Shown in pieces: positions 23,113-31,543 of a stretch of 64,000 nt of DNA. Numbering within the stretch: position 1 is the stretch's first letter; each line of letters begins with the position of its first letter. The DNA is from Kitasatospora albolonga. Lineage in GTDB: Bacteria > Actinomycetota > Actinomycetes > Streptomycetales > Streptomycetaceae. The stretch spans positions 3,094,001 through 3,158,000 of the forward strand of contig CP020563.1 of the NCBI GenBank assembly GCA_002082585.1. The letters are read 5' to 3'. The position numbers and the translations under genes are program-made. Under the pieces are notes generated by a model. It saw nothing but the letters and a program-made list of their open reading frames with translations, searched no databases and was not told the origin of the DNA.

Positions 23113-24483
23113 TCAGTTGAGCGGCGACGGAGCATGTCCCCGCACATACGCCCCCGTATGAAGCGCGGCGGCGATGTGGCGGGACGCCTGCCGGGCGTCG
23201 GAGTGGCGGGGCCACCTGTTGAGCGCGTGGCTGAGGCGGCGGAGGTCGGCGCGGATGGTGGCCGAGTCGAGCAGGACCACCGACGAGGTGACGGCTTCGG
23301 TCATGGCGCAGGCTTCCGCCAGTTCCCCGGACTCGGCCAGGGCCAGCATGAGGCGGGCACCGTAGCGCGCCCTCGCCCGCCCGGCCTCGGCCGGAATCGC
23401 CTCCAGACCGCCCGTGAGCACGTCCACCGCATCGGCCGGCCGGCCCAGGTCGTGCATGCACCAGCCGGAGACGAAGTCCGCCGGGCCGGCCAGATGCGCG
23501 CTGCCCGGCACCGGGTCGCCCGCCGCCGCGGTGACGGCCCCGGCCGTCCCACCGGCCCTCTCCTCCGCCATCAGATCCGCTGCTCGGCCCAGCGCGTTCA
23601 GACATGCGGCGTCATCGCCCATGAGCGCATGGCCCTGGGCCTCGCGCTGCGCCGCCAGCCCCCGGACACGTACGCCACGGGCCTGGGCGTCGGCGCGGCG
23701 CGCCAGTGCGACCACGGCATGCGCGTCCTCGCGGTAGAGCGCCATCTCGGCCCGCCGGATCAGGGTGTAGGCGACGAAGTCGGTGTCGTCGGCGGCATCG
23801 GCGAGGGCCGCGGCCCGGCCGTTCCACCCCAGCGCGCCGTTCTCGTCGCCCGCTTCCTGGGCCATCCATCCCGCGTACTCCGCGAACCTGGCCGCGAGCC
23901 GCAGTGCGGCGGCCCGGTCAGCCGGGCGTGCCGAGCCTGCGATGCCGCGCAAGGAGTCGATGGAGGAGGTGAGGATCTCCCTGACCGCCAGGGGGCCGAG
24001 CGTCTGGCCGAGCGAACGGCATTCGGCGTAGAGGCGCCGGAAGTGCCCCAGTGCGCGTGCCACTTCGGCACTGCCGACCGGCGCGGAGGTCATGCACCAG
24101 GTCAACTGGACAGACTGAGAGTCAGGTTGACCCGGCATCACGTGAACTGCCTGAACTGCCTGATCGGCAGCGAGGAGTCCGTACGTTTCACCGGCCGAGT
24201 GACACGGGGCCGTCCACGGCACTCCCCCTTCTGCGGGACCACCGGATATCGGAGGCTTCCCGGGTGCCTTCGTACGGACCAGAGCACGGAGGGCACCGCC
24301 GGCCGAAAGCTCGTGGTCGCACCTCTGGGCCAGGTCGACGCTGGCGTTCTTCTCCCCCCGCTCCACCTTGCTCAGGTGGCCATAGGAGAAGTTGACCGCA
24401 TCGGACAGGGCCCGGAGGGACATCCCGGCCGACTCTCTGCGGCGACGTAACTCCACGCCGAACGTCACTGAACCACGCGCCAT
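23113..24483 (-). CDS. XRE-family transcriptional regulator with TPR-like C-terminus
   Basis: A 456-residue protein. Residues about 8-65 are an XRE helix-turn-helix (VELRRRRESAGMSLRALSDAVNFSYGHLSKVERGEK). The rest is alanine-rich helical TPR-like repeat, typical of Streptomyces regulators that bind a ligand or peptide. I start at ATG 24483, seven bases after GAGGGAG, rather than at ATG 24498. Codon 12 is the rare leucine codon TTA (24448-24450), so expression probably depends on the bldA tRNA and development. It is encoded immediately upstream of the TIR operon on the same strand and may control it (inference). The operon begins 331 bases past its stop. Confidence 0.85.
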   Translation of the reverse strand: MARGSVTFGVELRRRRESAGMSLRALSDAVNFSYGHLSKVERGEKNASVDLAQRCDHELSAGGALRALVRTKAPGKPPISGGPAEGGVPWTAPCHSAGETYGLLAADQAVQAVHVMPGQPDSQSVQLTWCMTSAPVGSAEVARALGHFRRLYAECRSLGQTLGPLAVREILTSSIDSLRGIAGSARPADRAAALRLAARFAEYAGWMAQEAGDENGALGWNGRAAALADAADDTDFVAYTLIRRAEMALYREDAHAVVALARRADAQARGVRVRGLAAQREAQGHALMGDDAACLNALGRAADLMAEERAGGTAGAVTAAAGDPVPGSAHLAGPADFVSGWCMHDLGRPADAVDVLTGGLEAIPAEAGRARARYGARLMLALAESGELAEACAMTEAVTSSVVLLDSATIRADLRRLSHALNRWPRHSDARQASRHIAAALHTGAYVRGHAPSPLN

Positions 24484-24615
24484 TGCATGCTCCCTCATCA
24501 GGCCGCAGAGGCCGGATTCAGCCTATCTGCGGACTGTCTGATCCACGTCTTATCCCCGGGACGAAGAACCAAACGCGATCTGATCAACAGATGTGAGCTA
24601 TGTCCCGACAATCTG

Positions 24616-25071
24616 TCAGGTGACGGCTTCGTGATCTTTCCCCCGGGCCCCCGGCGACCACGGCAGCGCCAGCCCGTCGCCCCCGCGACGCGGCAGAAGG
24701 TGCAGGTGGAGATGGAACACCGACTGCGTCGCGGCCCTCCCCCGCGACGTGATGATGTTGCACGGCCCCAGCTCCGCGGCGAGCTCGGCCGCGCGCAGCA
24801 TCGTCGCGGCCGAGACCTCCGGATCGACGCCGACATCGGCCACATGGGTCTTCGGGATCACCAGCGTGTGCCCGGCCGTCACCCCGTCCGTCGGCGCGAT
24901 GGCGAGGACGTCCGGCCATTCCCGGACGACCCGGGCCGGTGCCGTACCGGCCACGATGTCGCAGAACGGGCACTCCGTCGTACGGGTGGGGCGGACGGGC
25001 CGGACGGGGCGGGTGGTTCGCGGGGACGGCGGGACGGCGGCCGACGGACTGGCCGGAACTTCTGTAGTCAC
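24616..25071 (-). CDS. HIT family protein (nucleotide phosphohydrolase/transferase)
   Basis: A 151-residue histidine-triad protein. An N-terminal proline-rich extension (about 1-30) precedes ECPFCDIVAG, a zinc-binding-like C-x-x-C start of HIT proteins. GHTLVIPKTHVADV and the catalytic triad QSVFHLHLHLLPRR (His-x-His-x-His, near residue 120) follow. HIT proteins hydrolyse or transfer nucleotide monophosphates. Start GTG 25071. It is divergent from the Mrr-TerD gene and follows the XRE gene's upstream region by 132 bases on the same strand. Its link to the neighbouring conflict-type genes is unknown. Confidence 0.85.
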   Translation of the reverse strand: MTTEVPASPSAAVPPSPRTTRPVRPVRPTRTTECPFCDIVAGTAPARVVREWPDVLAIAPTDGVTAGHTLVIPKTHVADVGVDPEVSAATMLRAAELAAELGPCNIITSRGRAATQSVFHLHLHLLPRRGGDGLALPWSPGARGKDHEAVT

Positions 25072-25285
25072 AGCAGGAATACCCTCGTTCTCAGGGGAGT
25101 TGGCAGGGCGCGCACAGGCGGCCCGCCCATGTTCCCCCGGACCGCCCCCTCCCGCGTACGGGCATCTGCGGCAAGGGCATGGGCGCGCGCGGGGTTGCCG
25201 ACTAGAGTCGCTCCATCACTGCTGGTTATGGGGTCAGGGTTCGGTGCGCACACTCCGGGCCGCTGGTGGGGAGGGCCTGGAGAGC

Positions 25286-27298
25286 ATGAGCCGTCGCTCC
25301 AATGGGTTGGTCGGTGTCTGGGCCGAAGCACAGCGCCAACAGCAACGTCGACAAGAGGCGCAGGCCAGGTACCAGCGGGATCTGGACAGGCAGCAGCGCG
25401 CCCGGCAACGCGAGATCGCGTCCAGCTACCGGGAGCAGCGGAGGGCGTACCGGGAGCAGCGCGAGGCGGAGGCGTGGCGGCGTACGGAGGAACTCGACGC
25501 GCAAGTCGCCTCGTTGCAGGGGCTGCTGGCGGCGGGGTGCCGGGCTCCGGCGTTCAGGGCCGACGTCCTGACCCGGGCGGAGAGCGTACCGCCTTGCGCC
25601 CCGGGGCAGTCGGCCGCCTACCGGCAGCAGTACCAGCAGTGGGCCGCGGGGCAGTTGGCCGGGATACGGGGGCACAACGCCGCCGTCGCGGAGATGACGG
25701 CGGGGCTCCGCGACGGTGATCCCAAGGCGGCGGTGGAGTACTTCTCCGCCGCCCTCTACGCCTCGACCGGATGGCCGGAAGGGCTGCCCCGTCAGGTGGC
25801 GGCGGCGTACGACTCCGGGGCTCGGCAGCTGGTGCTGAACTGGGAGCTGCCCAGGTACGACGTCGTCCCGGAGGCGAAGTCGGCGCGCTACATGATCAAC
25901 GCCGATCAGGTGAAGGACGCGCCCCGGCCGGCCGCGCAGCGCCGCACCCTGTACCGGGACGTCCTCGCGCAGTGCCTCCTGCTGGTGCTGCGCGATCTCT
26001 TCGCGGCCGACGAGTTCGGTGCGCTGGAGTCGGTCGCGCTCAACGGGTTCGTGGACGATCACGACCCGACGACCGGCCGACGGGGCCCCATGGTCCTCGG
26101 TACGGTCATGGTGTCGCGCTCGACGTTCGCCACGTTGCATCTGGAACAGGTGAACGCCGTCAACTGCCTGGTGGACGGGTTGCGGGGGCAGCTGTCGACG
26201 CGCCCCGACCAGTACGCGCCCGTACGGCCCGTACGGCTTCCCGAGAGCGTCGGCAACGGGGTCGTCACCCATGGCGGCGACGAGGAACCGGATCTGTACG
26301 AGATGGACCCCATCGCCTTCGAAGCGCTGGTCGCCGAACTCTTCCGGGCCATGGGCATGCAGGCCGTGACCACACAGCGCTCGAACGACGGCGGCGTGGA
26401 CGTCGACGCCCTGGACCCGGCCCCCATCCGCGGCGGCAAGATCGTCGTCCAGGTCAAGCGCTACCGCAACACCGTGCCGCCGACGGCCGTCCGCGATCTG
26501 TACGGCACCGTCCAGGACGCCGGGGCCAACAAGGGCGTACTGGTCACCACCTCCCGGTTCGGCCCCGGCGCCCACACCTTTGCCAACGGAAAGCCCCTGG
26601 AGCTGGTCGCGGGCTCCGAGCTGGTCGACCTGCTGCACCGCCACGGGCTGCGCGGACGGCTGGGCGGCGGCGGGACGGGTGGGGGCAGCGGGACCGGTGG
26701 GGAAGGTCCGGTGCCCGCCCAACGGACAGCGCCGGACAGCGCCCCCGAGGCCGGGACGGGGACAGGGGCAGGGACCGCAAACAGCACCGGCACCGGGAAC
26801 GGGGGCAGCGATGACGACCACAACGTGCTGGGCATGTACTGGTCGGGCAGCGTCGCCCTGGATGTCTGCGCGCTCGTGTGCCACGGCAACCGGGTCCTGG
26901 ACGACGACCACTTCGTCTTCTACAACAACCCCCGGACCCCCGACGGTACGGTCCGCGCGCTCACGCCCCTGGCCCCGGACAAGGCCGCCATCCAGGTCGC
27001 CTTCGACGCCCTGCCCGCCCGCGCGGACCGCTTGGTCGTCATCGCCGCGGTCGACCCCGTCGCCAACCCCTCGGCCGACCTCACCGGGTTCACCGGCGCC
27101 GGTATCCGGCTGCTCGACGCCGAGGGGACGCCCCTGGAGCAGCTGGACGTCTCCGACGGCCGCGACGACGAGACCGCTCTCGTCCTGGGGTCCTTCCGGC
27201 GCCGCGCGAACGGTGACTGGGACTTCGTGACCGGTGGGCGGGGGTACCGGGGCGGGCTGGAAGAGCTGGTCCAGGACTACGGCATCGAGGTGGACTAG
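25286..27298 (+). CDS. Mrr-type restriction endonuclease-TerD domain fusion
   Basis: A 670-residue multi-domain protein. Residues about 10-100 are a Gln/Arg-rich coiled coil (RQEAQARYQRDLDRQQRARQ). A middle helical region of unknown family follows. Residues about 338-455 form an Mrr-like nuclease: FEALVAELFRAMGM, NDGGVDVDA with the catalytic Asp at about 372, and VVQVKRY with the Q-x-K of the PD-(D/E)xK fold. After a Gly/Thr-rich linker, residues about 516-670 match TerD: VALDVCALVCHG, DDHFVFYNNP, RTPDGTV, FTGAGIRLL, ALVLGSFRRRANGDWDFVTGG and the terminal YGIEVD. TerD domains bind Ca2+ in tellurite/stress systems. I start at ATG 25286 inside a GGAG-rich leader. The fusion suggests a stress- or invasion-triggered nuclease (inference). 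Confidence 0.88.
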   Translation: MSRRSNGLVGVWAEAQRQQQRRQEAQARYQRDLDRQQRARQREIASSYREQRRAYREQREAEAWRRTEELDAQVASLQGLLAAGCRAPAFRADVLTRAESVPPCAPGQSAAYRQQYQQWAAGQLAGIRGHNAAVAEMTAGLRDGDPKAAVEYFSAALYASTGWPEGLPRQVAAAYDSGARQLVLNWELPRYDVVPEAKSARYMINADQVKDAPRPAAQRRTLYRDVLAQCLLLVLRDLFAADEFGALESVALNGFVDDHDPTTGRRGPMVLGTVMVSRSTFATLHLEQVNAVNCLVDGLRGQLSTRPDQYAPVRPVRLPESVGNGVVTHGGDEEPDLYEMDPIAFEALVAELFRAMGMQAVTTQRSNDGGVDVDALDPAPIRGGKIVVQVKRYRNTVPPTAVRDLYGTVQDAGANKGVLVTTSRFGPGAHTFANGKPLELVAGSELVDLLHRHGLRGRLGGGGTGGGSGTGGEGPVPAQRTAPDSAPEAGTGTGAGTANSTGTGNGGSDDDHNVLGMYWSGSVALDVCALVCHGNRVLDDDHFVFYNNPRTPDGTVRALTPLAPDKAAIQVAFDALPARADRLVVIAAVDPVANPSADLTGFTGAGIRLLDAEGTPLEQLDVSDGRDDETALVLGSFRRRANGDWDFVTGGRGYRGGLEELVQDYGIEVD

Positions 27299-27380
27299 CC
27301 GGAGACGGCACCTGCCTCCACCCCGGCACCGGAGAAACCCGGTGGTTCCGCTGCCCTCCTCTGCGGAAGGATCGGCGCCC

Positions 27381-28205
27381 ATGACCGACCTGCCGCGCAC
27401 CCTTGTCCTGCCGCCCCGACTCACCGCCTCCGCAAGGAAGTTGCGCGATGCGGCCGTCCGGCGCGGACTTCGGGTCGTGGAGTCGGGGGCGGCGTCCGTG
27501 GGGCTCTCGGTACCGGAGTCGCCGAAGCCGAATCCGAAGCCGAATCCGGCGCACACGCGGCAAGGCGAGGGGGCCGTGCATCTCCATGCCGGGCCCTCCT
27601 TCGCCGACGCCGTCGCGCCCGCCCTCGGGATCGCCCTGCTGGAGGCCCCCGCGGACTGGCTCGCGCGGCTCCCGTACACGTTCACGCGGCGGGAGATCCG
27701 GGCGATGCCCATCGGTGAGGCCCACCGGCTGCGTCGGCCCGCCTTCATCAAGTCGCCCAACGACAAGAGCATTCCGGCCCTCGTGTACGCGGACGGGTCC
27801 CGGCTGCCCGGGCCGGATGCCGTGGACCCGCGGACCGTGGTGCTGGTGAGCGACGTGCTGGCGTTCACCGCCGAGTACCGGCTGCACATCCTCGACGGGG
27901 CCGTCCACACCGCGAGCCAGTACGCCTCCGGCGGGCGGCTCCGGCTGGGCCCGGCCGCGCCCGGGGCCCTCGCGTTCGCCCGGGATCTGCTCGCGGCCGC
28001 CGCGGCGACCCTGCCCTCCGCGATCGTCGTCGATGTCGGCGTCGACGACGAGGGCCGGTGGGCGGTCGTCGAAGCCAACGCGGCCTGGGGCAGCGGATGT
28101 TACGACGCCGATCCGGACCGGTCCCTGGACACCGTACTGCGGTCCGCCGGACCTGTCGGCGAACTGGCCCCGCCCGACCACGACTTCATCCGCCGAAGGC
28201 CGTAA
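27381..28205 (+). CDS. ATP-grasp domain protein (R2K clade-like, DUF4343 type)
   Basis: A 274-residue protein. The middle has FIKSPNDKSIPALVYADG (ATP-grasp Lys) and VLVSDVLAFTAEYRLHILDG. The C-terminal part has AIVVDVGVDDEGRWAVVEANAAWGSGCYDAD, where the Glu/Asn pair fits the Mg-ATP-binding end of ATP-grasp ligases. It resembles the small stand-alone R2K/DUF4343 ATP-grasps found in conflict and phage contexts (family knowledge). The ATG lies 82 bases after the Mrr-TerD gene and 10 bases past GGAAGG, so they are probably co-transcribed. Its substrate, a peptide or protein tail to be modified, is unknown. Confidence 0.8.
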   Translation: MTDLPRTLVLPPRLTASARKLRDAAVRRGLRVVESGAASVGLSVPESPKPNPKPNPAHTRQGEGAVHLHAGPSFADAVAPALGIALLEAPADWLARLPYTFTRREIRAMPIGEAHRLRRPAFIKSPNDKSIPALVYADGSRLPGPDAVDPRTVVLVSDVLAFTAEYRLHILDGAVHTASQYASGGRLRLGPAAPGALAFARDLLAAAAATLPSAIVVDVGVDDEGRWAVVEANAAWGSGCYDADPDRSLDTVLRSAGPVGELAPPDHDFIRRRP

Positions 28206-28228
28206 AGGGGCTAAGGGGGCGGGGACTC

Positions 28229-28320
28229 ACCGGACGGGAACGCAGAGGAACGGACTGGTCGGGAACGCGCAGGAAGGAGACGCGGAGGGACGCACCGGAC
28301 GGGAACGCACAGGGAAGGAA
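28229..28320. repeat. three imperfect short direct repeats
   Basis: The sequence GGGAACGC followed by AGAGGAA, GCAGGAA or ACAGGGAA occurs three times within about 90 bases (near 28236, 28261 and 28300), twice preceded by CACCGGAC. They fill the gap between the ATP-grasp gene (+) and the next gene (-), which converge. No function is apparent; tandem slippage is likely. Confidence 0.45.
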
Positions 28321-28323
28321 GCC

Positions 28324-29229
28324 TCAGCGGCAGGCCACCCGCATCTGCGCCGCCGCGTGGTGCGCCCCCACCCGGTCCGCCGCGCCCCAGTCCCGCCCCC
28401 GGTCGAGGAGGCGTACGGCGAAGGTGTCGCCCTTGACCGGGAAGTCGCCGACGTCGACGGAGCTCCCCCGGTGCTGCGTCTGGCGCACCGCGAACCCGGT
28501 GTACGCCGACTCCGCCTCGTCCGGGTCGGAGAGCACCCGGTAGACGCTCGGGTCGCCCGCCGCGTCGCGGGGGCTGCCGTCCTCGGTGAGCGAGGGCACG
28601 AACACGGTGAGCGCGCACGTCCGGTAGCCGTCGCCCAGGTGCCAGGACCAGGTGGCGGTGGAGCGCCGGTCCTCCGTGGGACTGCCCGACATCGGGACGG
28701 CGCTGAACCGGCCGTCGCAGCCGCCGCCGGTGAAGCCGCCGGAGGCCACCGTGTACCAGCCTGCCTCGCCCCTCTCGAAGCGGCCGTCCTCCCGGTACTC
28801 CCCCGCCGTACAGCCCGGCCCCGCCCACCCCGCGAAGCGGTGCCCCTGCTCGTCCCCCGGCGTCCCGGAAGGCGCGTCGGGGGACGGCGGCGATGAGGCG
28901 TCCTCCCCCGGGACGATCCGGCTGGGCGCTCCGCCCCCGACCCGGTCCGGCAGCGCGCCCGCCATGCCCGCCGCGTCCGTACGGCTGCCGCCTCCGTCCG
29001 ACAGGAGCAGCGACGCCACCGTCGCCAGCCCTCCGGCGGCCACCACAACTCCCGCCGCCAGGAAGGCTTTACGTCGACGGGGCAGCGTGGAGACGCGGCC
29101 CGTCAGGGTCTCGTGCGCGATCCAGGAACCGTCGCCGGCCGCCGTACGGGAACGGGCCGCCCCGCAGGTGGAGCAGACCATCCCTGGCAGCGCGCCGCGT
29201 TGGCCGCCGCCGCAGTGTTGGCACCTCAT
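28324..29229 (-). CDS. zinc-ribbon membrane-anchored protein of unknown function
   Basis: A 301-residue protein. The N-terminus MRCQHCGGGQRG...MVCSTCGAA holds two C-x-x-C pairs, a zinc ribbon. A basic segment RRRKAFLAAGVVVAAGGLATVASLLL (about 52-77) is a single transmembrane helix. The rest, expected outside the membrane, is a Pro/Ser/Gly linker (about 80-130) followed by a roughly 170-residue globular domain with several Cys (GPGCTAGEY, GGGCDGRF, YRTCALTVF, MRVACR) that could form disulphides. No enzyme motifs. Start ATG 29229. Proteins of this layout are common in Streptomyces and uncharacterised. Confidence 0.7.
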   Translation of the reverse strand: MRCQHCGGGQRGALPGMVCSTCGAARSRTAAGDGSWIAHETLTGRVSTLPRRRKAFLAAGVVVAAGGLATVASLLLSDGGGSRTDAAGMAGALPDRVGGGAPSRIVPGEDASSPPSPDAPSGTPGDEQGHRFAGWAGPGCTAGEYREDGRFERGEAGWYTVASGGFTGGGCDGRFSAVPMSGSPTEDRRSTATWSWHLGDGYRTCALTVFVPSLTEDGSPRDAAGDPSVYRVLSDPDEAESAYTGFAVRQTQHRGSSVDVGDFPVKGDTFAVRLLDRGRDWGAADRVGAHHAAAQMRVACR

Positions 29230-29330
29230 GCCAGGACACCTTGCCAGGACGGCCCGCGCAGAGGGAGGGGCCGAGAACGGTGGTCCGTACAGTCAACGCG
29301 TCCGCCAACACCCCTGCGGAGGCCGCCGGT

Positions 29331-31361
29331 TCAGCTGAGCTCCTCCGGACACGGCGTCCCCGGCTGCAGCTTGTACGGGGCCGCCAGCCGGTACACCCCC
29401 GGCTTCGGCGCGAGGAGTTCGGTCCATTCGTCGCCGTACGGGCCCTCGTCCTCGATCTTGTTGAGGCAGCCGTGGATGTTGTCGAAGGTCCTGGGGGCCG
29501 TCTCGTCCTCCTGCGTCCGCAGCTTGGACTCCTCGGTCTCCTGCGGGCGCTCCAGGCTCTTGCCCTGCTCGTCGACGAGGCCGAGCCAGCGCGAGTACGG
29601 AATCCGGATCAGCACCCGGCCCGCCGACTCCACCCGGATCGTCAGCTCGTTCGCCCCCGCCTTCTCCACCGTCGCGGGCGGATCGGCGAGCGGGGTCGGC
29701 TCCAGGACCCGGTAGAGCTTCCAGTTCTCGTCGGTCCAGATCTCGCGGAGGTAGGGCAGCCCCTCCCCGACGAGCTCCGCCTCCCGCTTGGCCCCCATGT
29801 CGGGCCGGCCCGTGGGCAGCACCACGTAGTGCACCGCCCAGCGGTCCAGCCACTGACGGTAGTTGACCGCGTCCAGGGTGTCGTCGTAGAAGAGCGGGTT
29901 GCGCTCCATGTCGGCCTGCCGGTTCCAGCCCCGGGCCAGGTTGTACGTGGCCAGCGCCGACGCCTCCCGGTGGCTGCTCGCGGGGACCACCTCGACCCGG
30001 CCCCGCTCGGCCCCGACCTGCTGGAGCTGGTTGACCAGGGGGGCCAGCGAGCGGGCCCAGGAGGCGTCGGGGGCGGTGCGGACGATGTCGTCGACGCCCT
30101 TGTACCCGATCCAGAAGTTGAGCCCGGCGAAGGCGAGCACCAGCGCGTACCAGCGGCGGCTGCGCGGCACCGTGTACGGCAGGGCGGCGAGCAGCGCGAT
30201 CCCGGCGAACAGCATCGCCATCCGGGTCACGTTCGACCCGATCTGCGAGTCGACGAAGTAGGTGAGGACCGTGCCGAGGCCGTAGACGGCGGCGGCGGTG
30301 CGGACCGTGCTCCAGTCGCGCGGTACGAGGAAGAAGACGAGGACCGAGAAGGCGAACGGCAGCGACACCGTCCCGAGCGACATCGGCTGCGTACCGGAGA
30401 ACGGGAAGAGGAGGGAGGACAGCGCCACCACGGCGACGGGCGCGAGCCCGATCGCGTACGCGCCGGGGCGCCGCTTGTGGAGGAAGAGCGCGGCGGCGAC
30501 GACCCCGAGGAAGAGCCCGGCGACCGGGCTGGACGCGGTCGCCAGACCGGCGAGCGGGGCCGCGACGGCCGCCTTGGCCCACCGCTTGTACCGCCAGCGG
30601 TGGGGCCAGCAGAAGACCGCGGCGACGGCGCCGACGGCGAACATCATGCCGAGCCCGAACGTCACCCGCCCCGACAGCGCGTTGCAGAGGTAGGCGAAGA
30701 CCCCGGCGAGCGAGCAGGCCAGCGGGTTGCGCACGGCCCGGACCCGGACCAGGATCAGCGCGGTCAGCCCCGCCGAGACCGTACCGACGATCATCATCGT
30801 CGACCGGACGCCGAGCACGGACATCAGATACGGCGAGACCACGCTGTACGAGACGGGGTGCATGCCCCCGTACCAGGCGAGGTTGTACGCGGTGCCCGGG
30901 TGGCGGCCCACGAACTCGGCCCAGGCGTCCTGCGCCGCGATGTCGCCGCCGCTGTTGGCGAAGAAGAGGAACCACAGGACGTGGGTGACGGCCGCCGCCG
31001 CCGTGGCGATGGTGACGGGGTGGCGCAGCAGCCGCCGGGCCCGGGTGCCGGGCGGTGCGGAGGCGGGGTCCTCGGCCTCGGAGGGCTCCGGGGTGCGCGG
31101 GGACGGCAGGAGGACGCGGGGGGAGTCCTTGACGGCACTGTCCTTGACGGCACCGACAGAGCTGCCGCCGCCGACACGCTCACCGGCACCGGCCCCGGAG
31201 GCAGCGGCGATGTCACTCTCGGCGACCCCGGACCCGGCCTCGGCCCCGGTCGTCCTCGTGGTCTTCGCCACCTCCGCGGCGCTCACGGCGCTCGTGGTGT
31301 TCCCGGTCTTCCCTGTGGTGCTGTCCGCCTCGCGGCCGGGTCTCGGCTCCGCGGTGGTCAC
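29331..31361 (-). CDS. polytopic membrane protein, GT-C glycosyltransferase-like
   Basis: About 676 residues. A disordered Ala/Thr/Ser-rich N-terminus (about 1-95) precedes roughly ten membrane helices, beginning VTIATAAAAVTHVLWFLFF. DIAAQDAWAEF directly after the first helix has Asp residues at the place where GT-C glycosyltransferases keep their catalytic loop. The last 220 residues are extracytoplasmic (YRQWLDRWAVHYVVLPTGRPD and onwards), ending CPEELS. I choose GTG 31361, seven bases after GGGGAGA; an ATG at 31379 lacks a site. It lies downstream of the D,D-carboxypeptidase gene but after a strong hairpin. Probably cell-envelope glycan related; the exact reaction is unknown. Confidence 0.7.
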   Translation of the reverse strand: MTTAEPRPGREADSTTGKTGNTTSAVSAAEVAKTTRTTGAEAGSGVAESDIAAASGAGAGERVGGGSSVGAVKDSAVKDSPRVLLPSPRTPEPSEAEDPASAPPGTRARRLLRHPVTIATAAAAVTHVLWFLFFANSGGDIAAQDAWAEFVGRHPGTAYNLAWYGGMHPVSYSVVSPYLMSVLGVRSTMMIVGTVSAGLTALILVRVRAVRNPLACSLAGVFAYLCNALSGRVTFGLGMMFAVGAVAAVFCWPHRWRYKRWAKAAVAAPLAGLATASSPVAGLFLGVVAAALFLHKRRPGAYAIGLAPVAVVALSSLLFPFSGTQPMSLGTVSLPFAFSVLVFFLVPRDWSTVRTAAAVYGLGTVLTYFVDSQIGSNVTRMAMLFAGIALLAALPYTVPRSRRWYALVLAFAGLNFWIGYKGVDDIVRTAPDASWARSLAPLVNQLQQVGAERGRVEVVPASSHREASALATYNLARGWNRQADMERNPLFYDDTLDAVNYRQWLDRWAVHYVVLPTGRPDMGAKREAELVGEGLPYLREIWTDENWKLYRVLEPTPLADPPATVEKAGANELTIRVESAGRVLIRIPYSRWLGLVDEQGKSLERPQETEESKLRTQEDETAPRTFDNIHGCLNKIEDEGPYGDEWTELLAPKPGVYRLAAPYKLQPGTPCPEELS

Positions 31362-31476
31362 TACGGCTCTCCCCGTCATCCGCCGGCCCCGTACACCCGA
31401 TAAGACGCGTGCCGGCGTCCTTCCGTTGTCCGGGGACGCTAACACGTACCTCCGACACATTCCCCCGACATTCCCC

Positions 31477-31522
31477 GGGCGCGGGACGGGGTGAGCGGTG
31501 CCGCTCACCCCGTCCCGCGCCC
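31477..31522. terminator. very strong hairpin (22-bp perfect stem)
   Basis: Bases 31477-31498 are exactly complementary to 31501-31522, nominally with only two bases between the arms, so the top pairs must open. It lies 21 bases beyond the stop of the D,D-carboxypeptidase gene and upstream of the next gene on the same strand. It should end or strongly reduce read-through. There is no obvious T run, as is common in Streptomyces. Confidence 0.85.
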
Positions 31523-31543
31523 GTCCCGTACCGACGAGTACGG

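Noticed and set aside
28229..28320. Possible CRISPR array
   Set aside because: Repeats are short, imperfect and almost touching, with no spacers of constant length and no cas genes.
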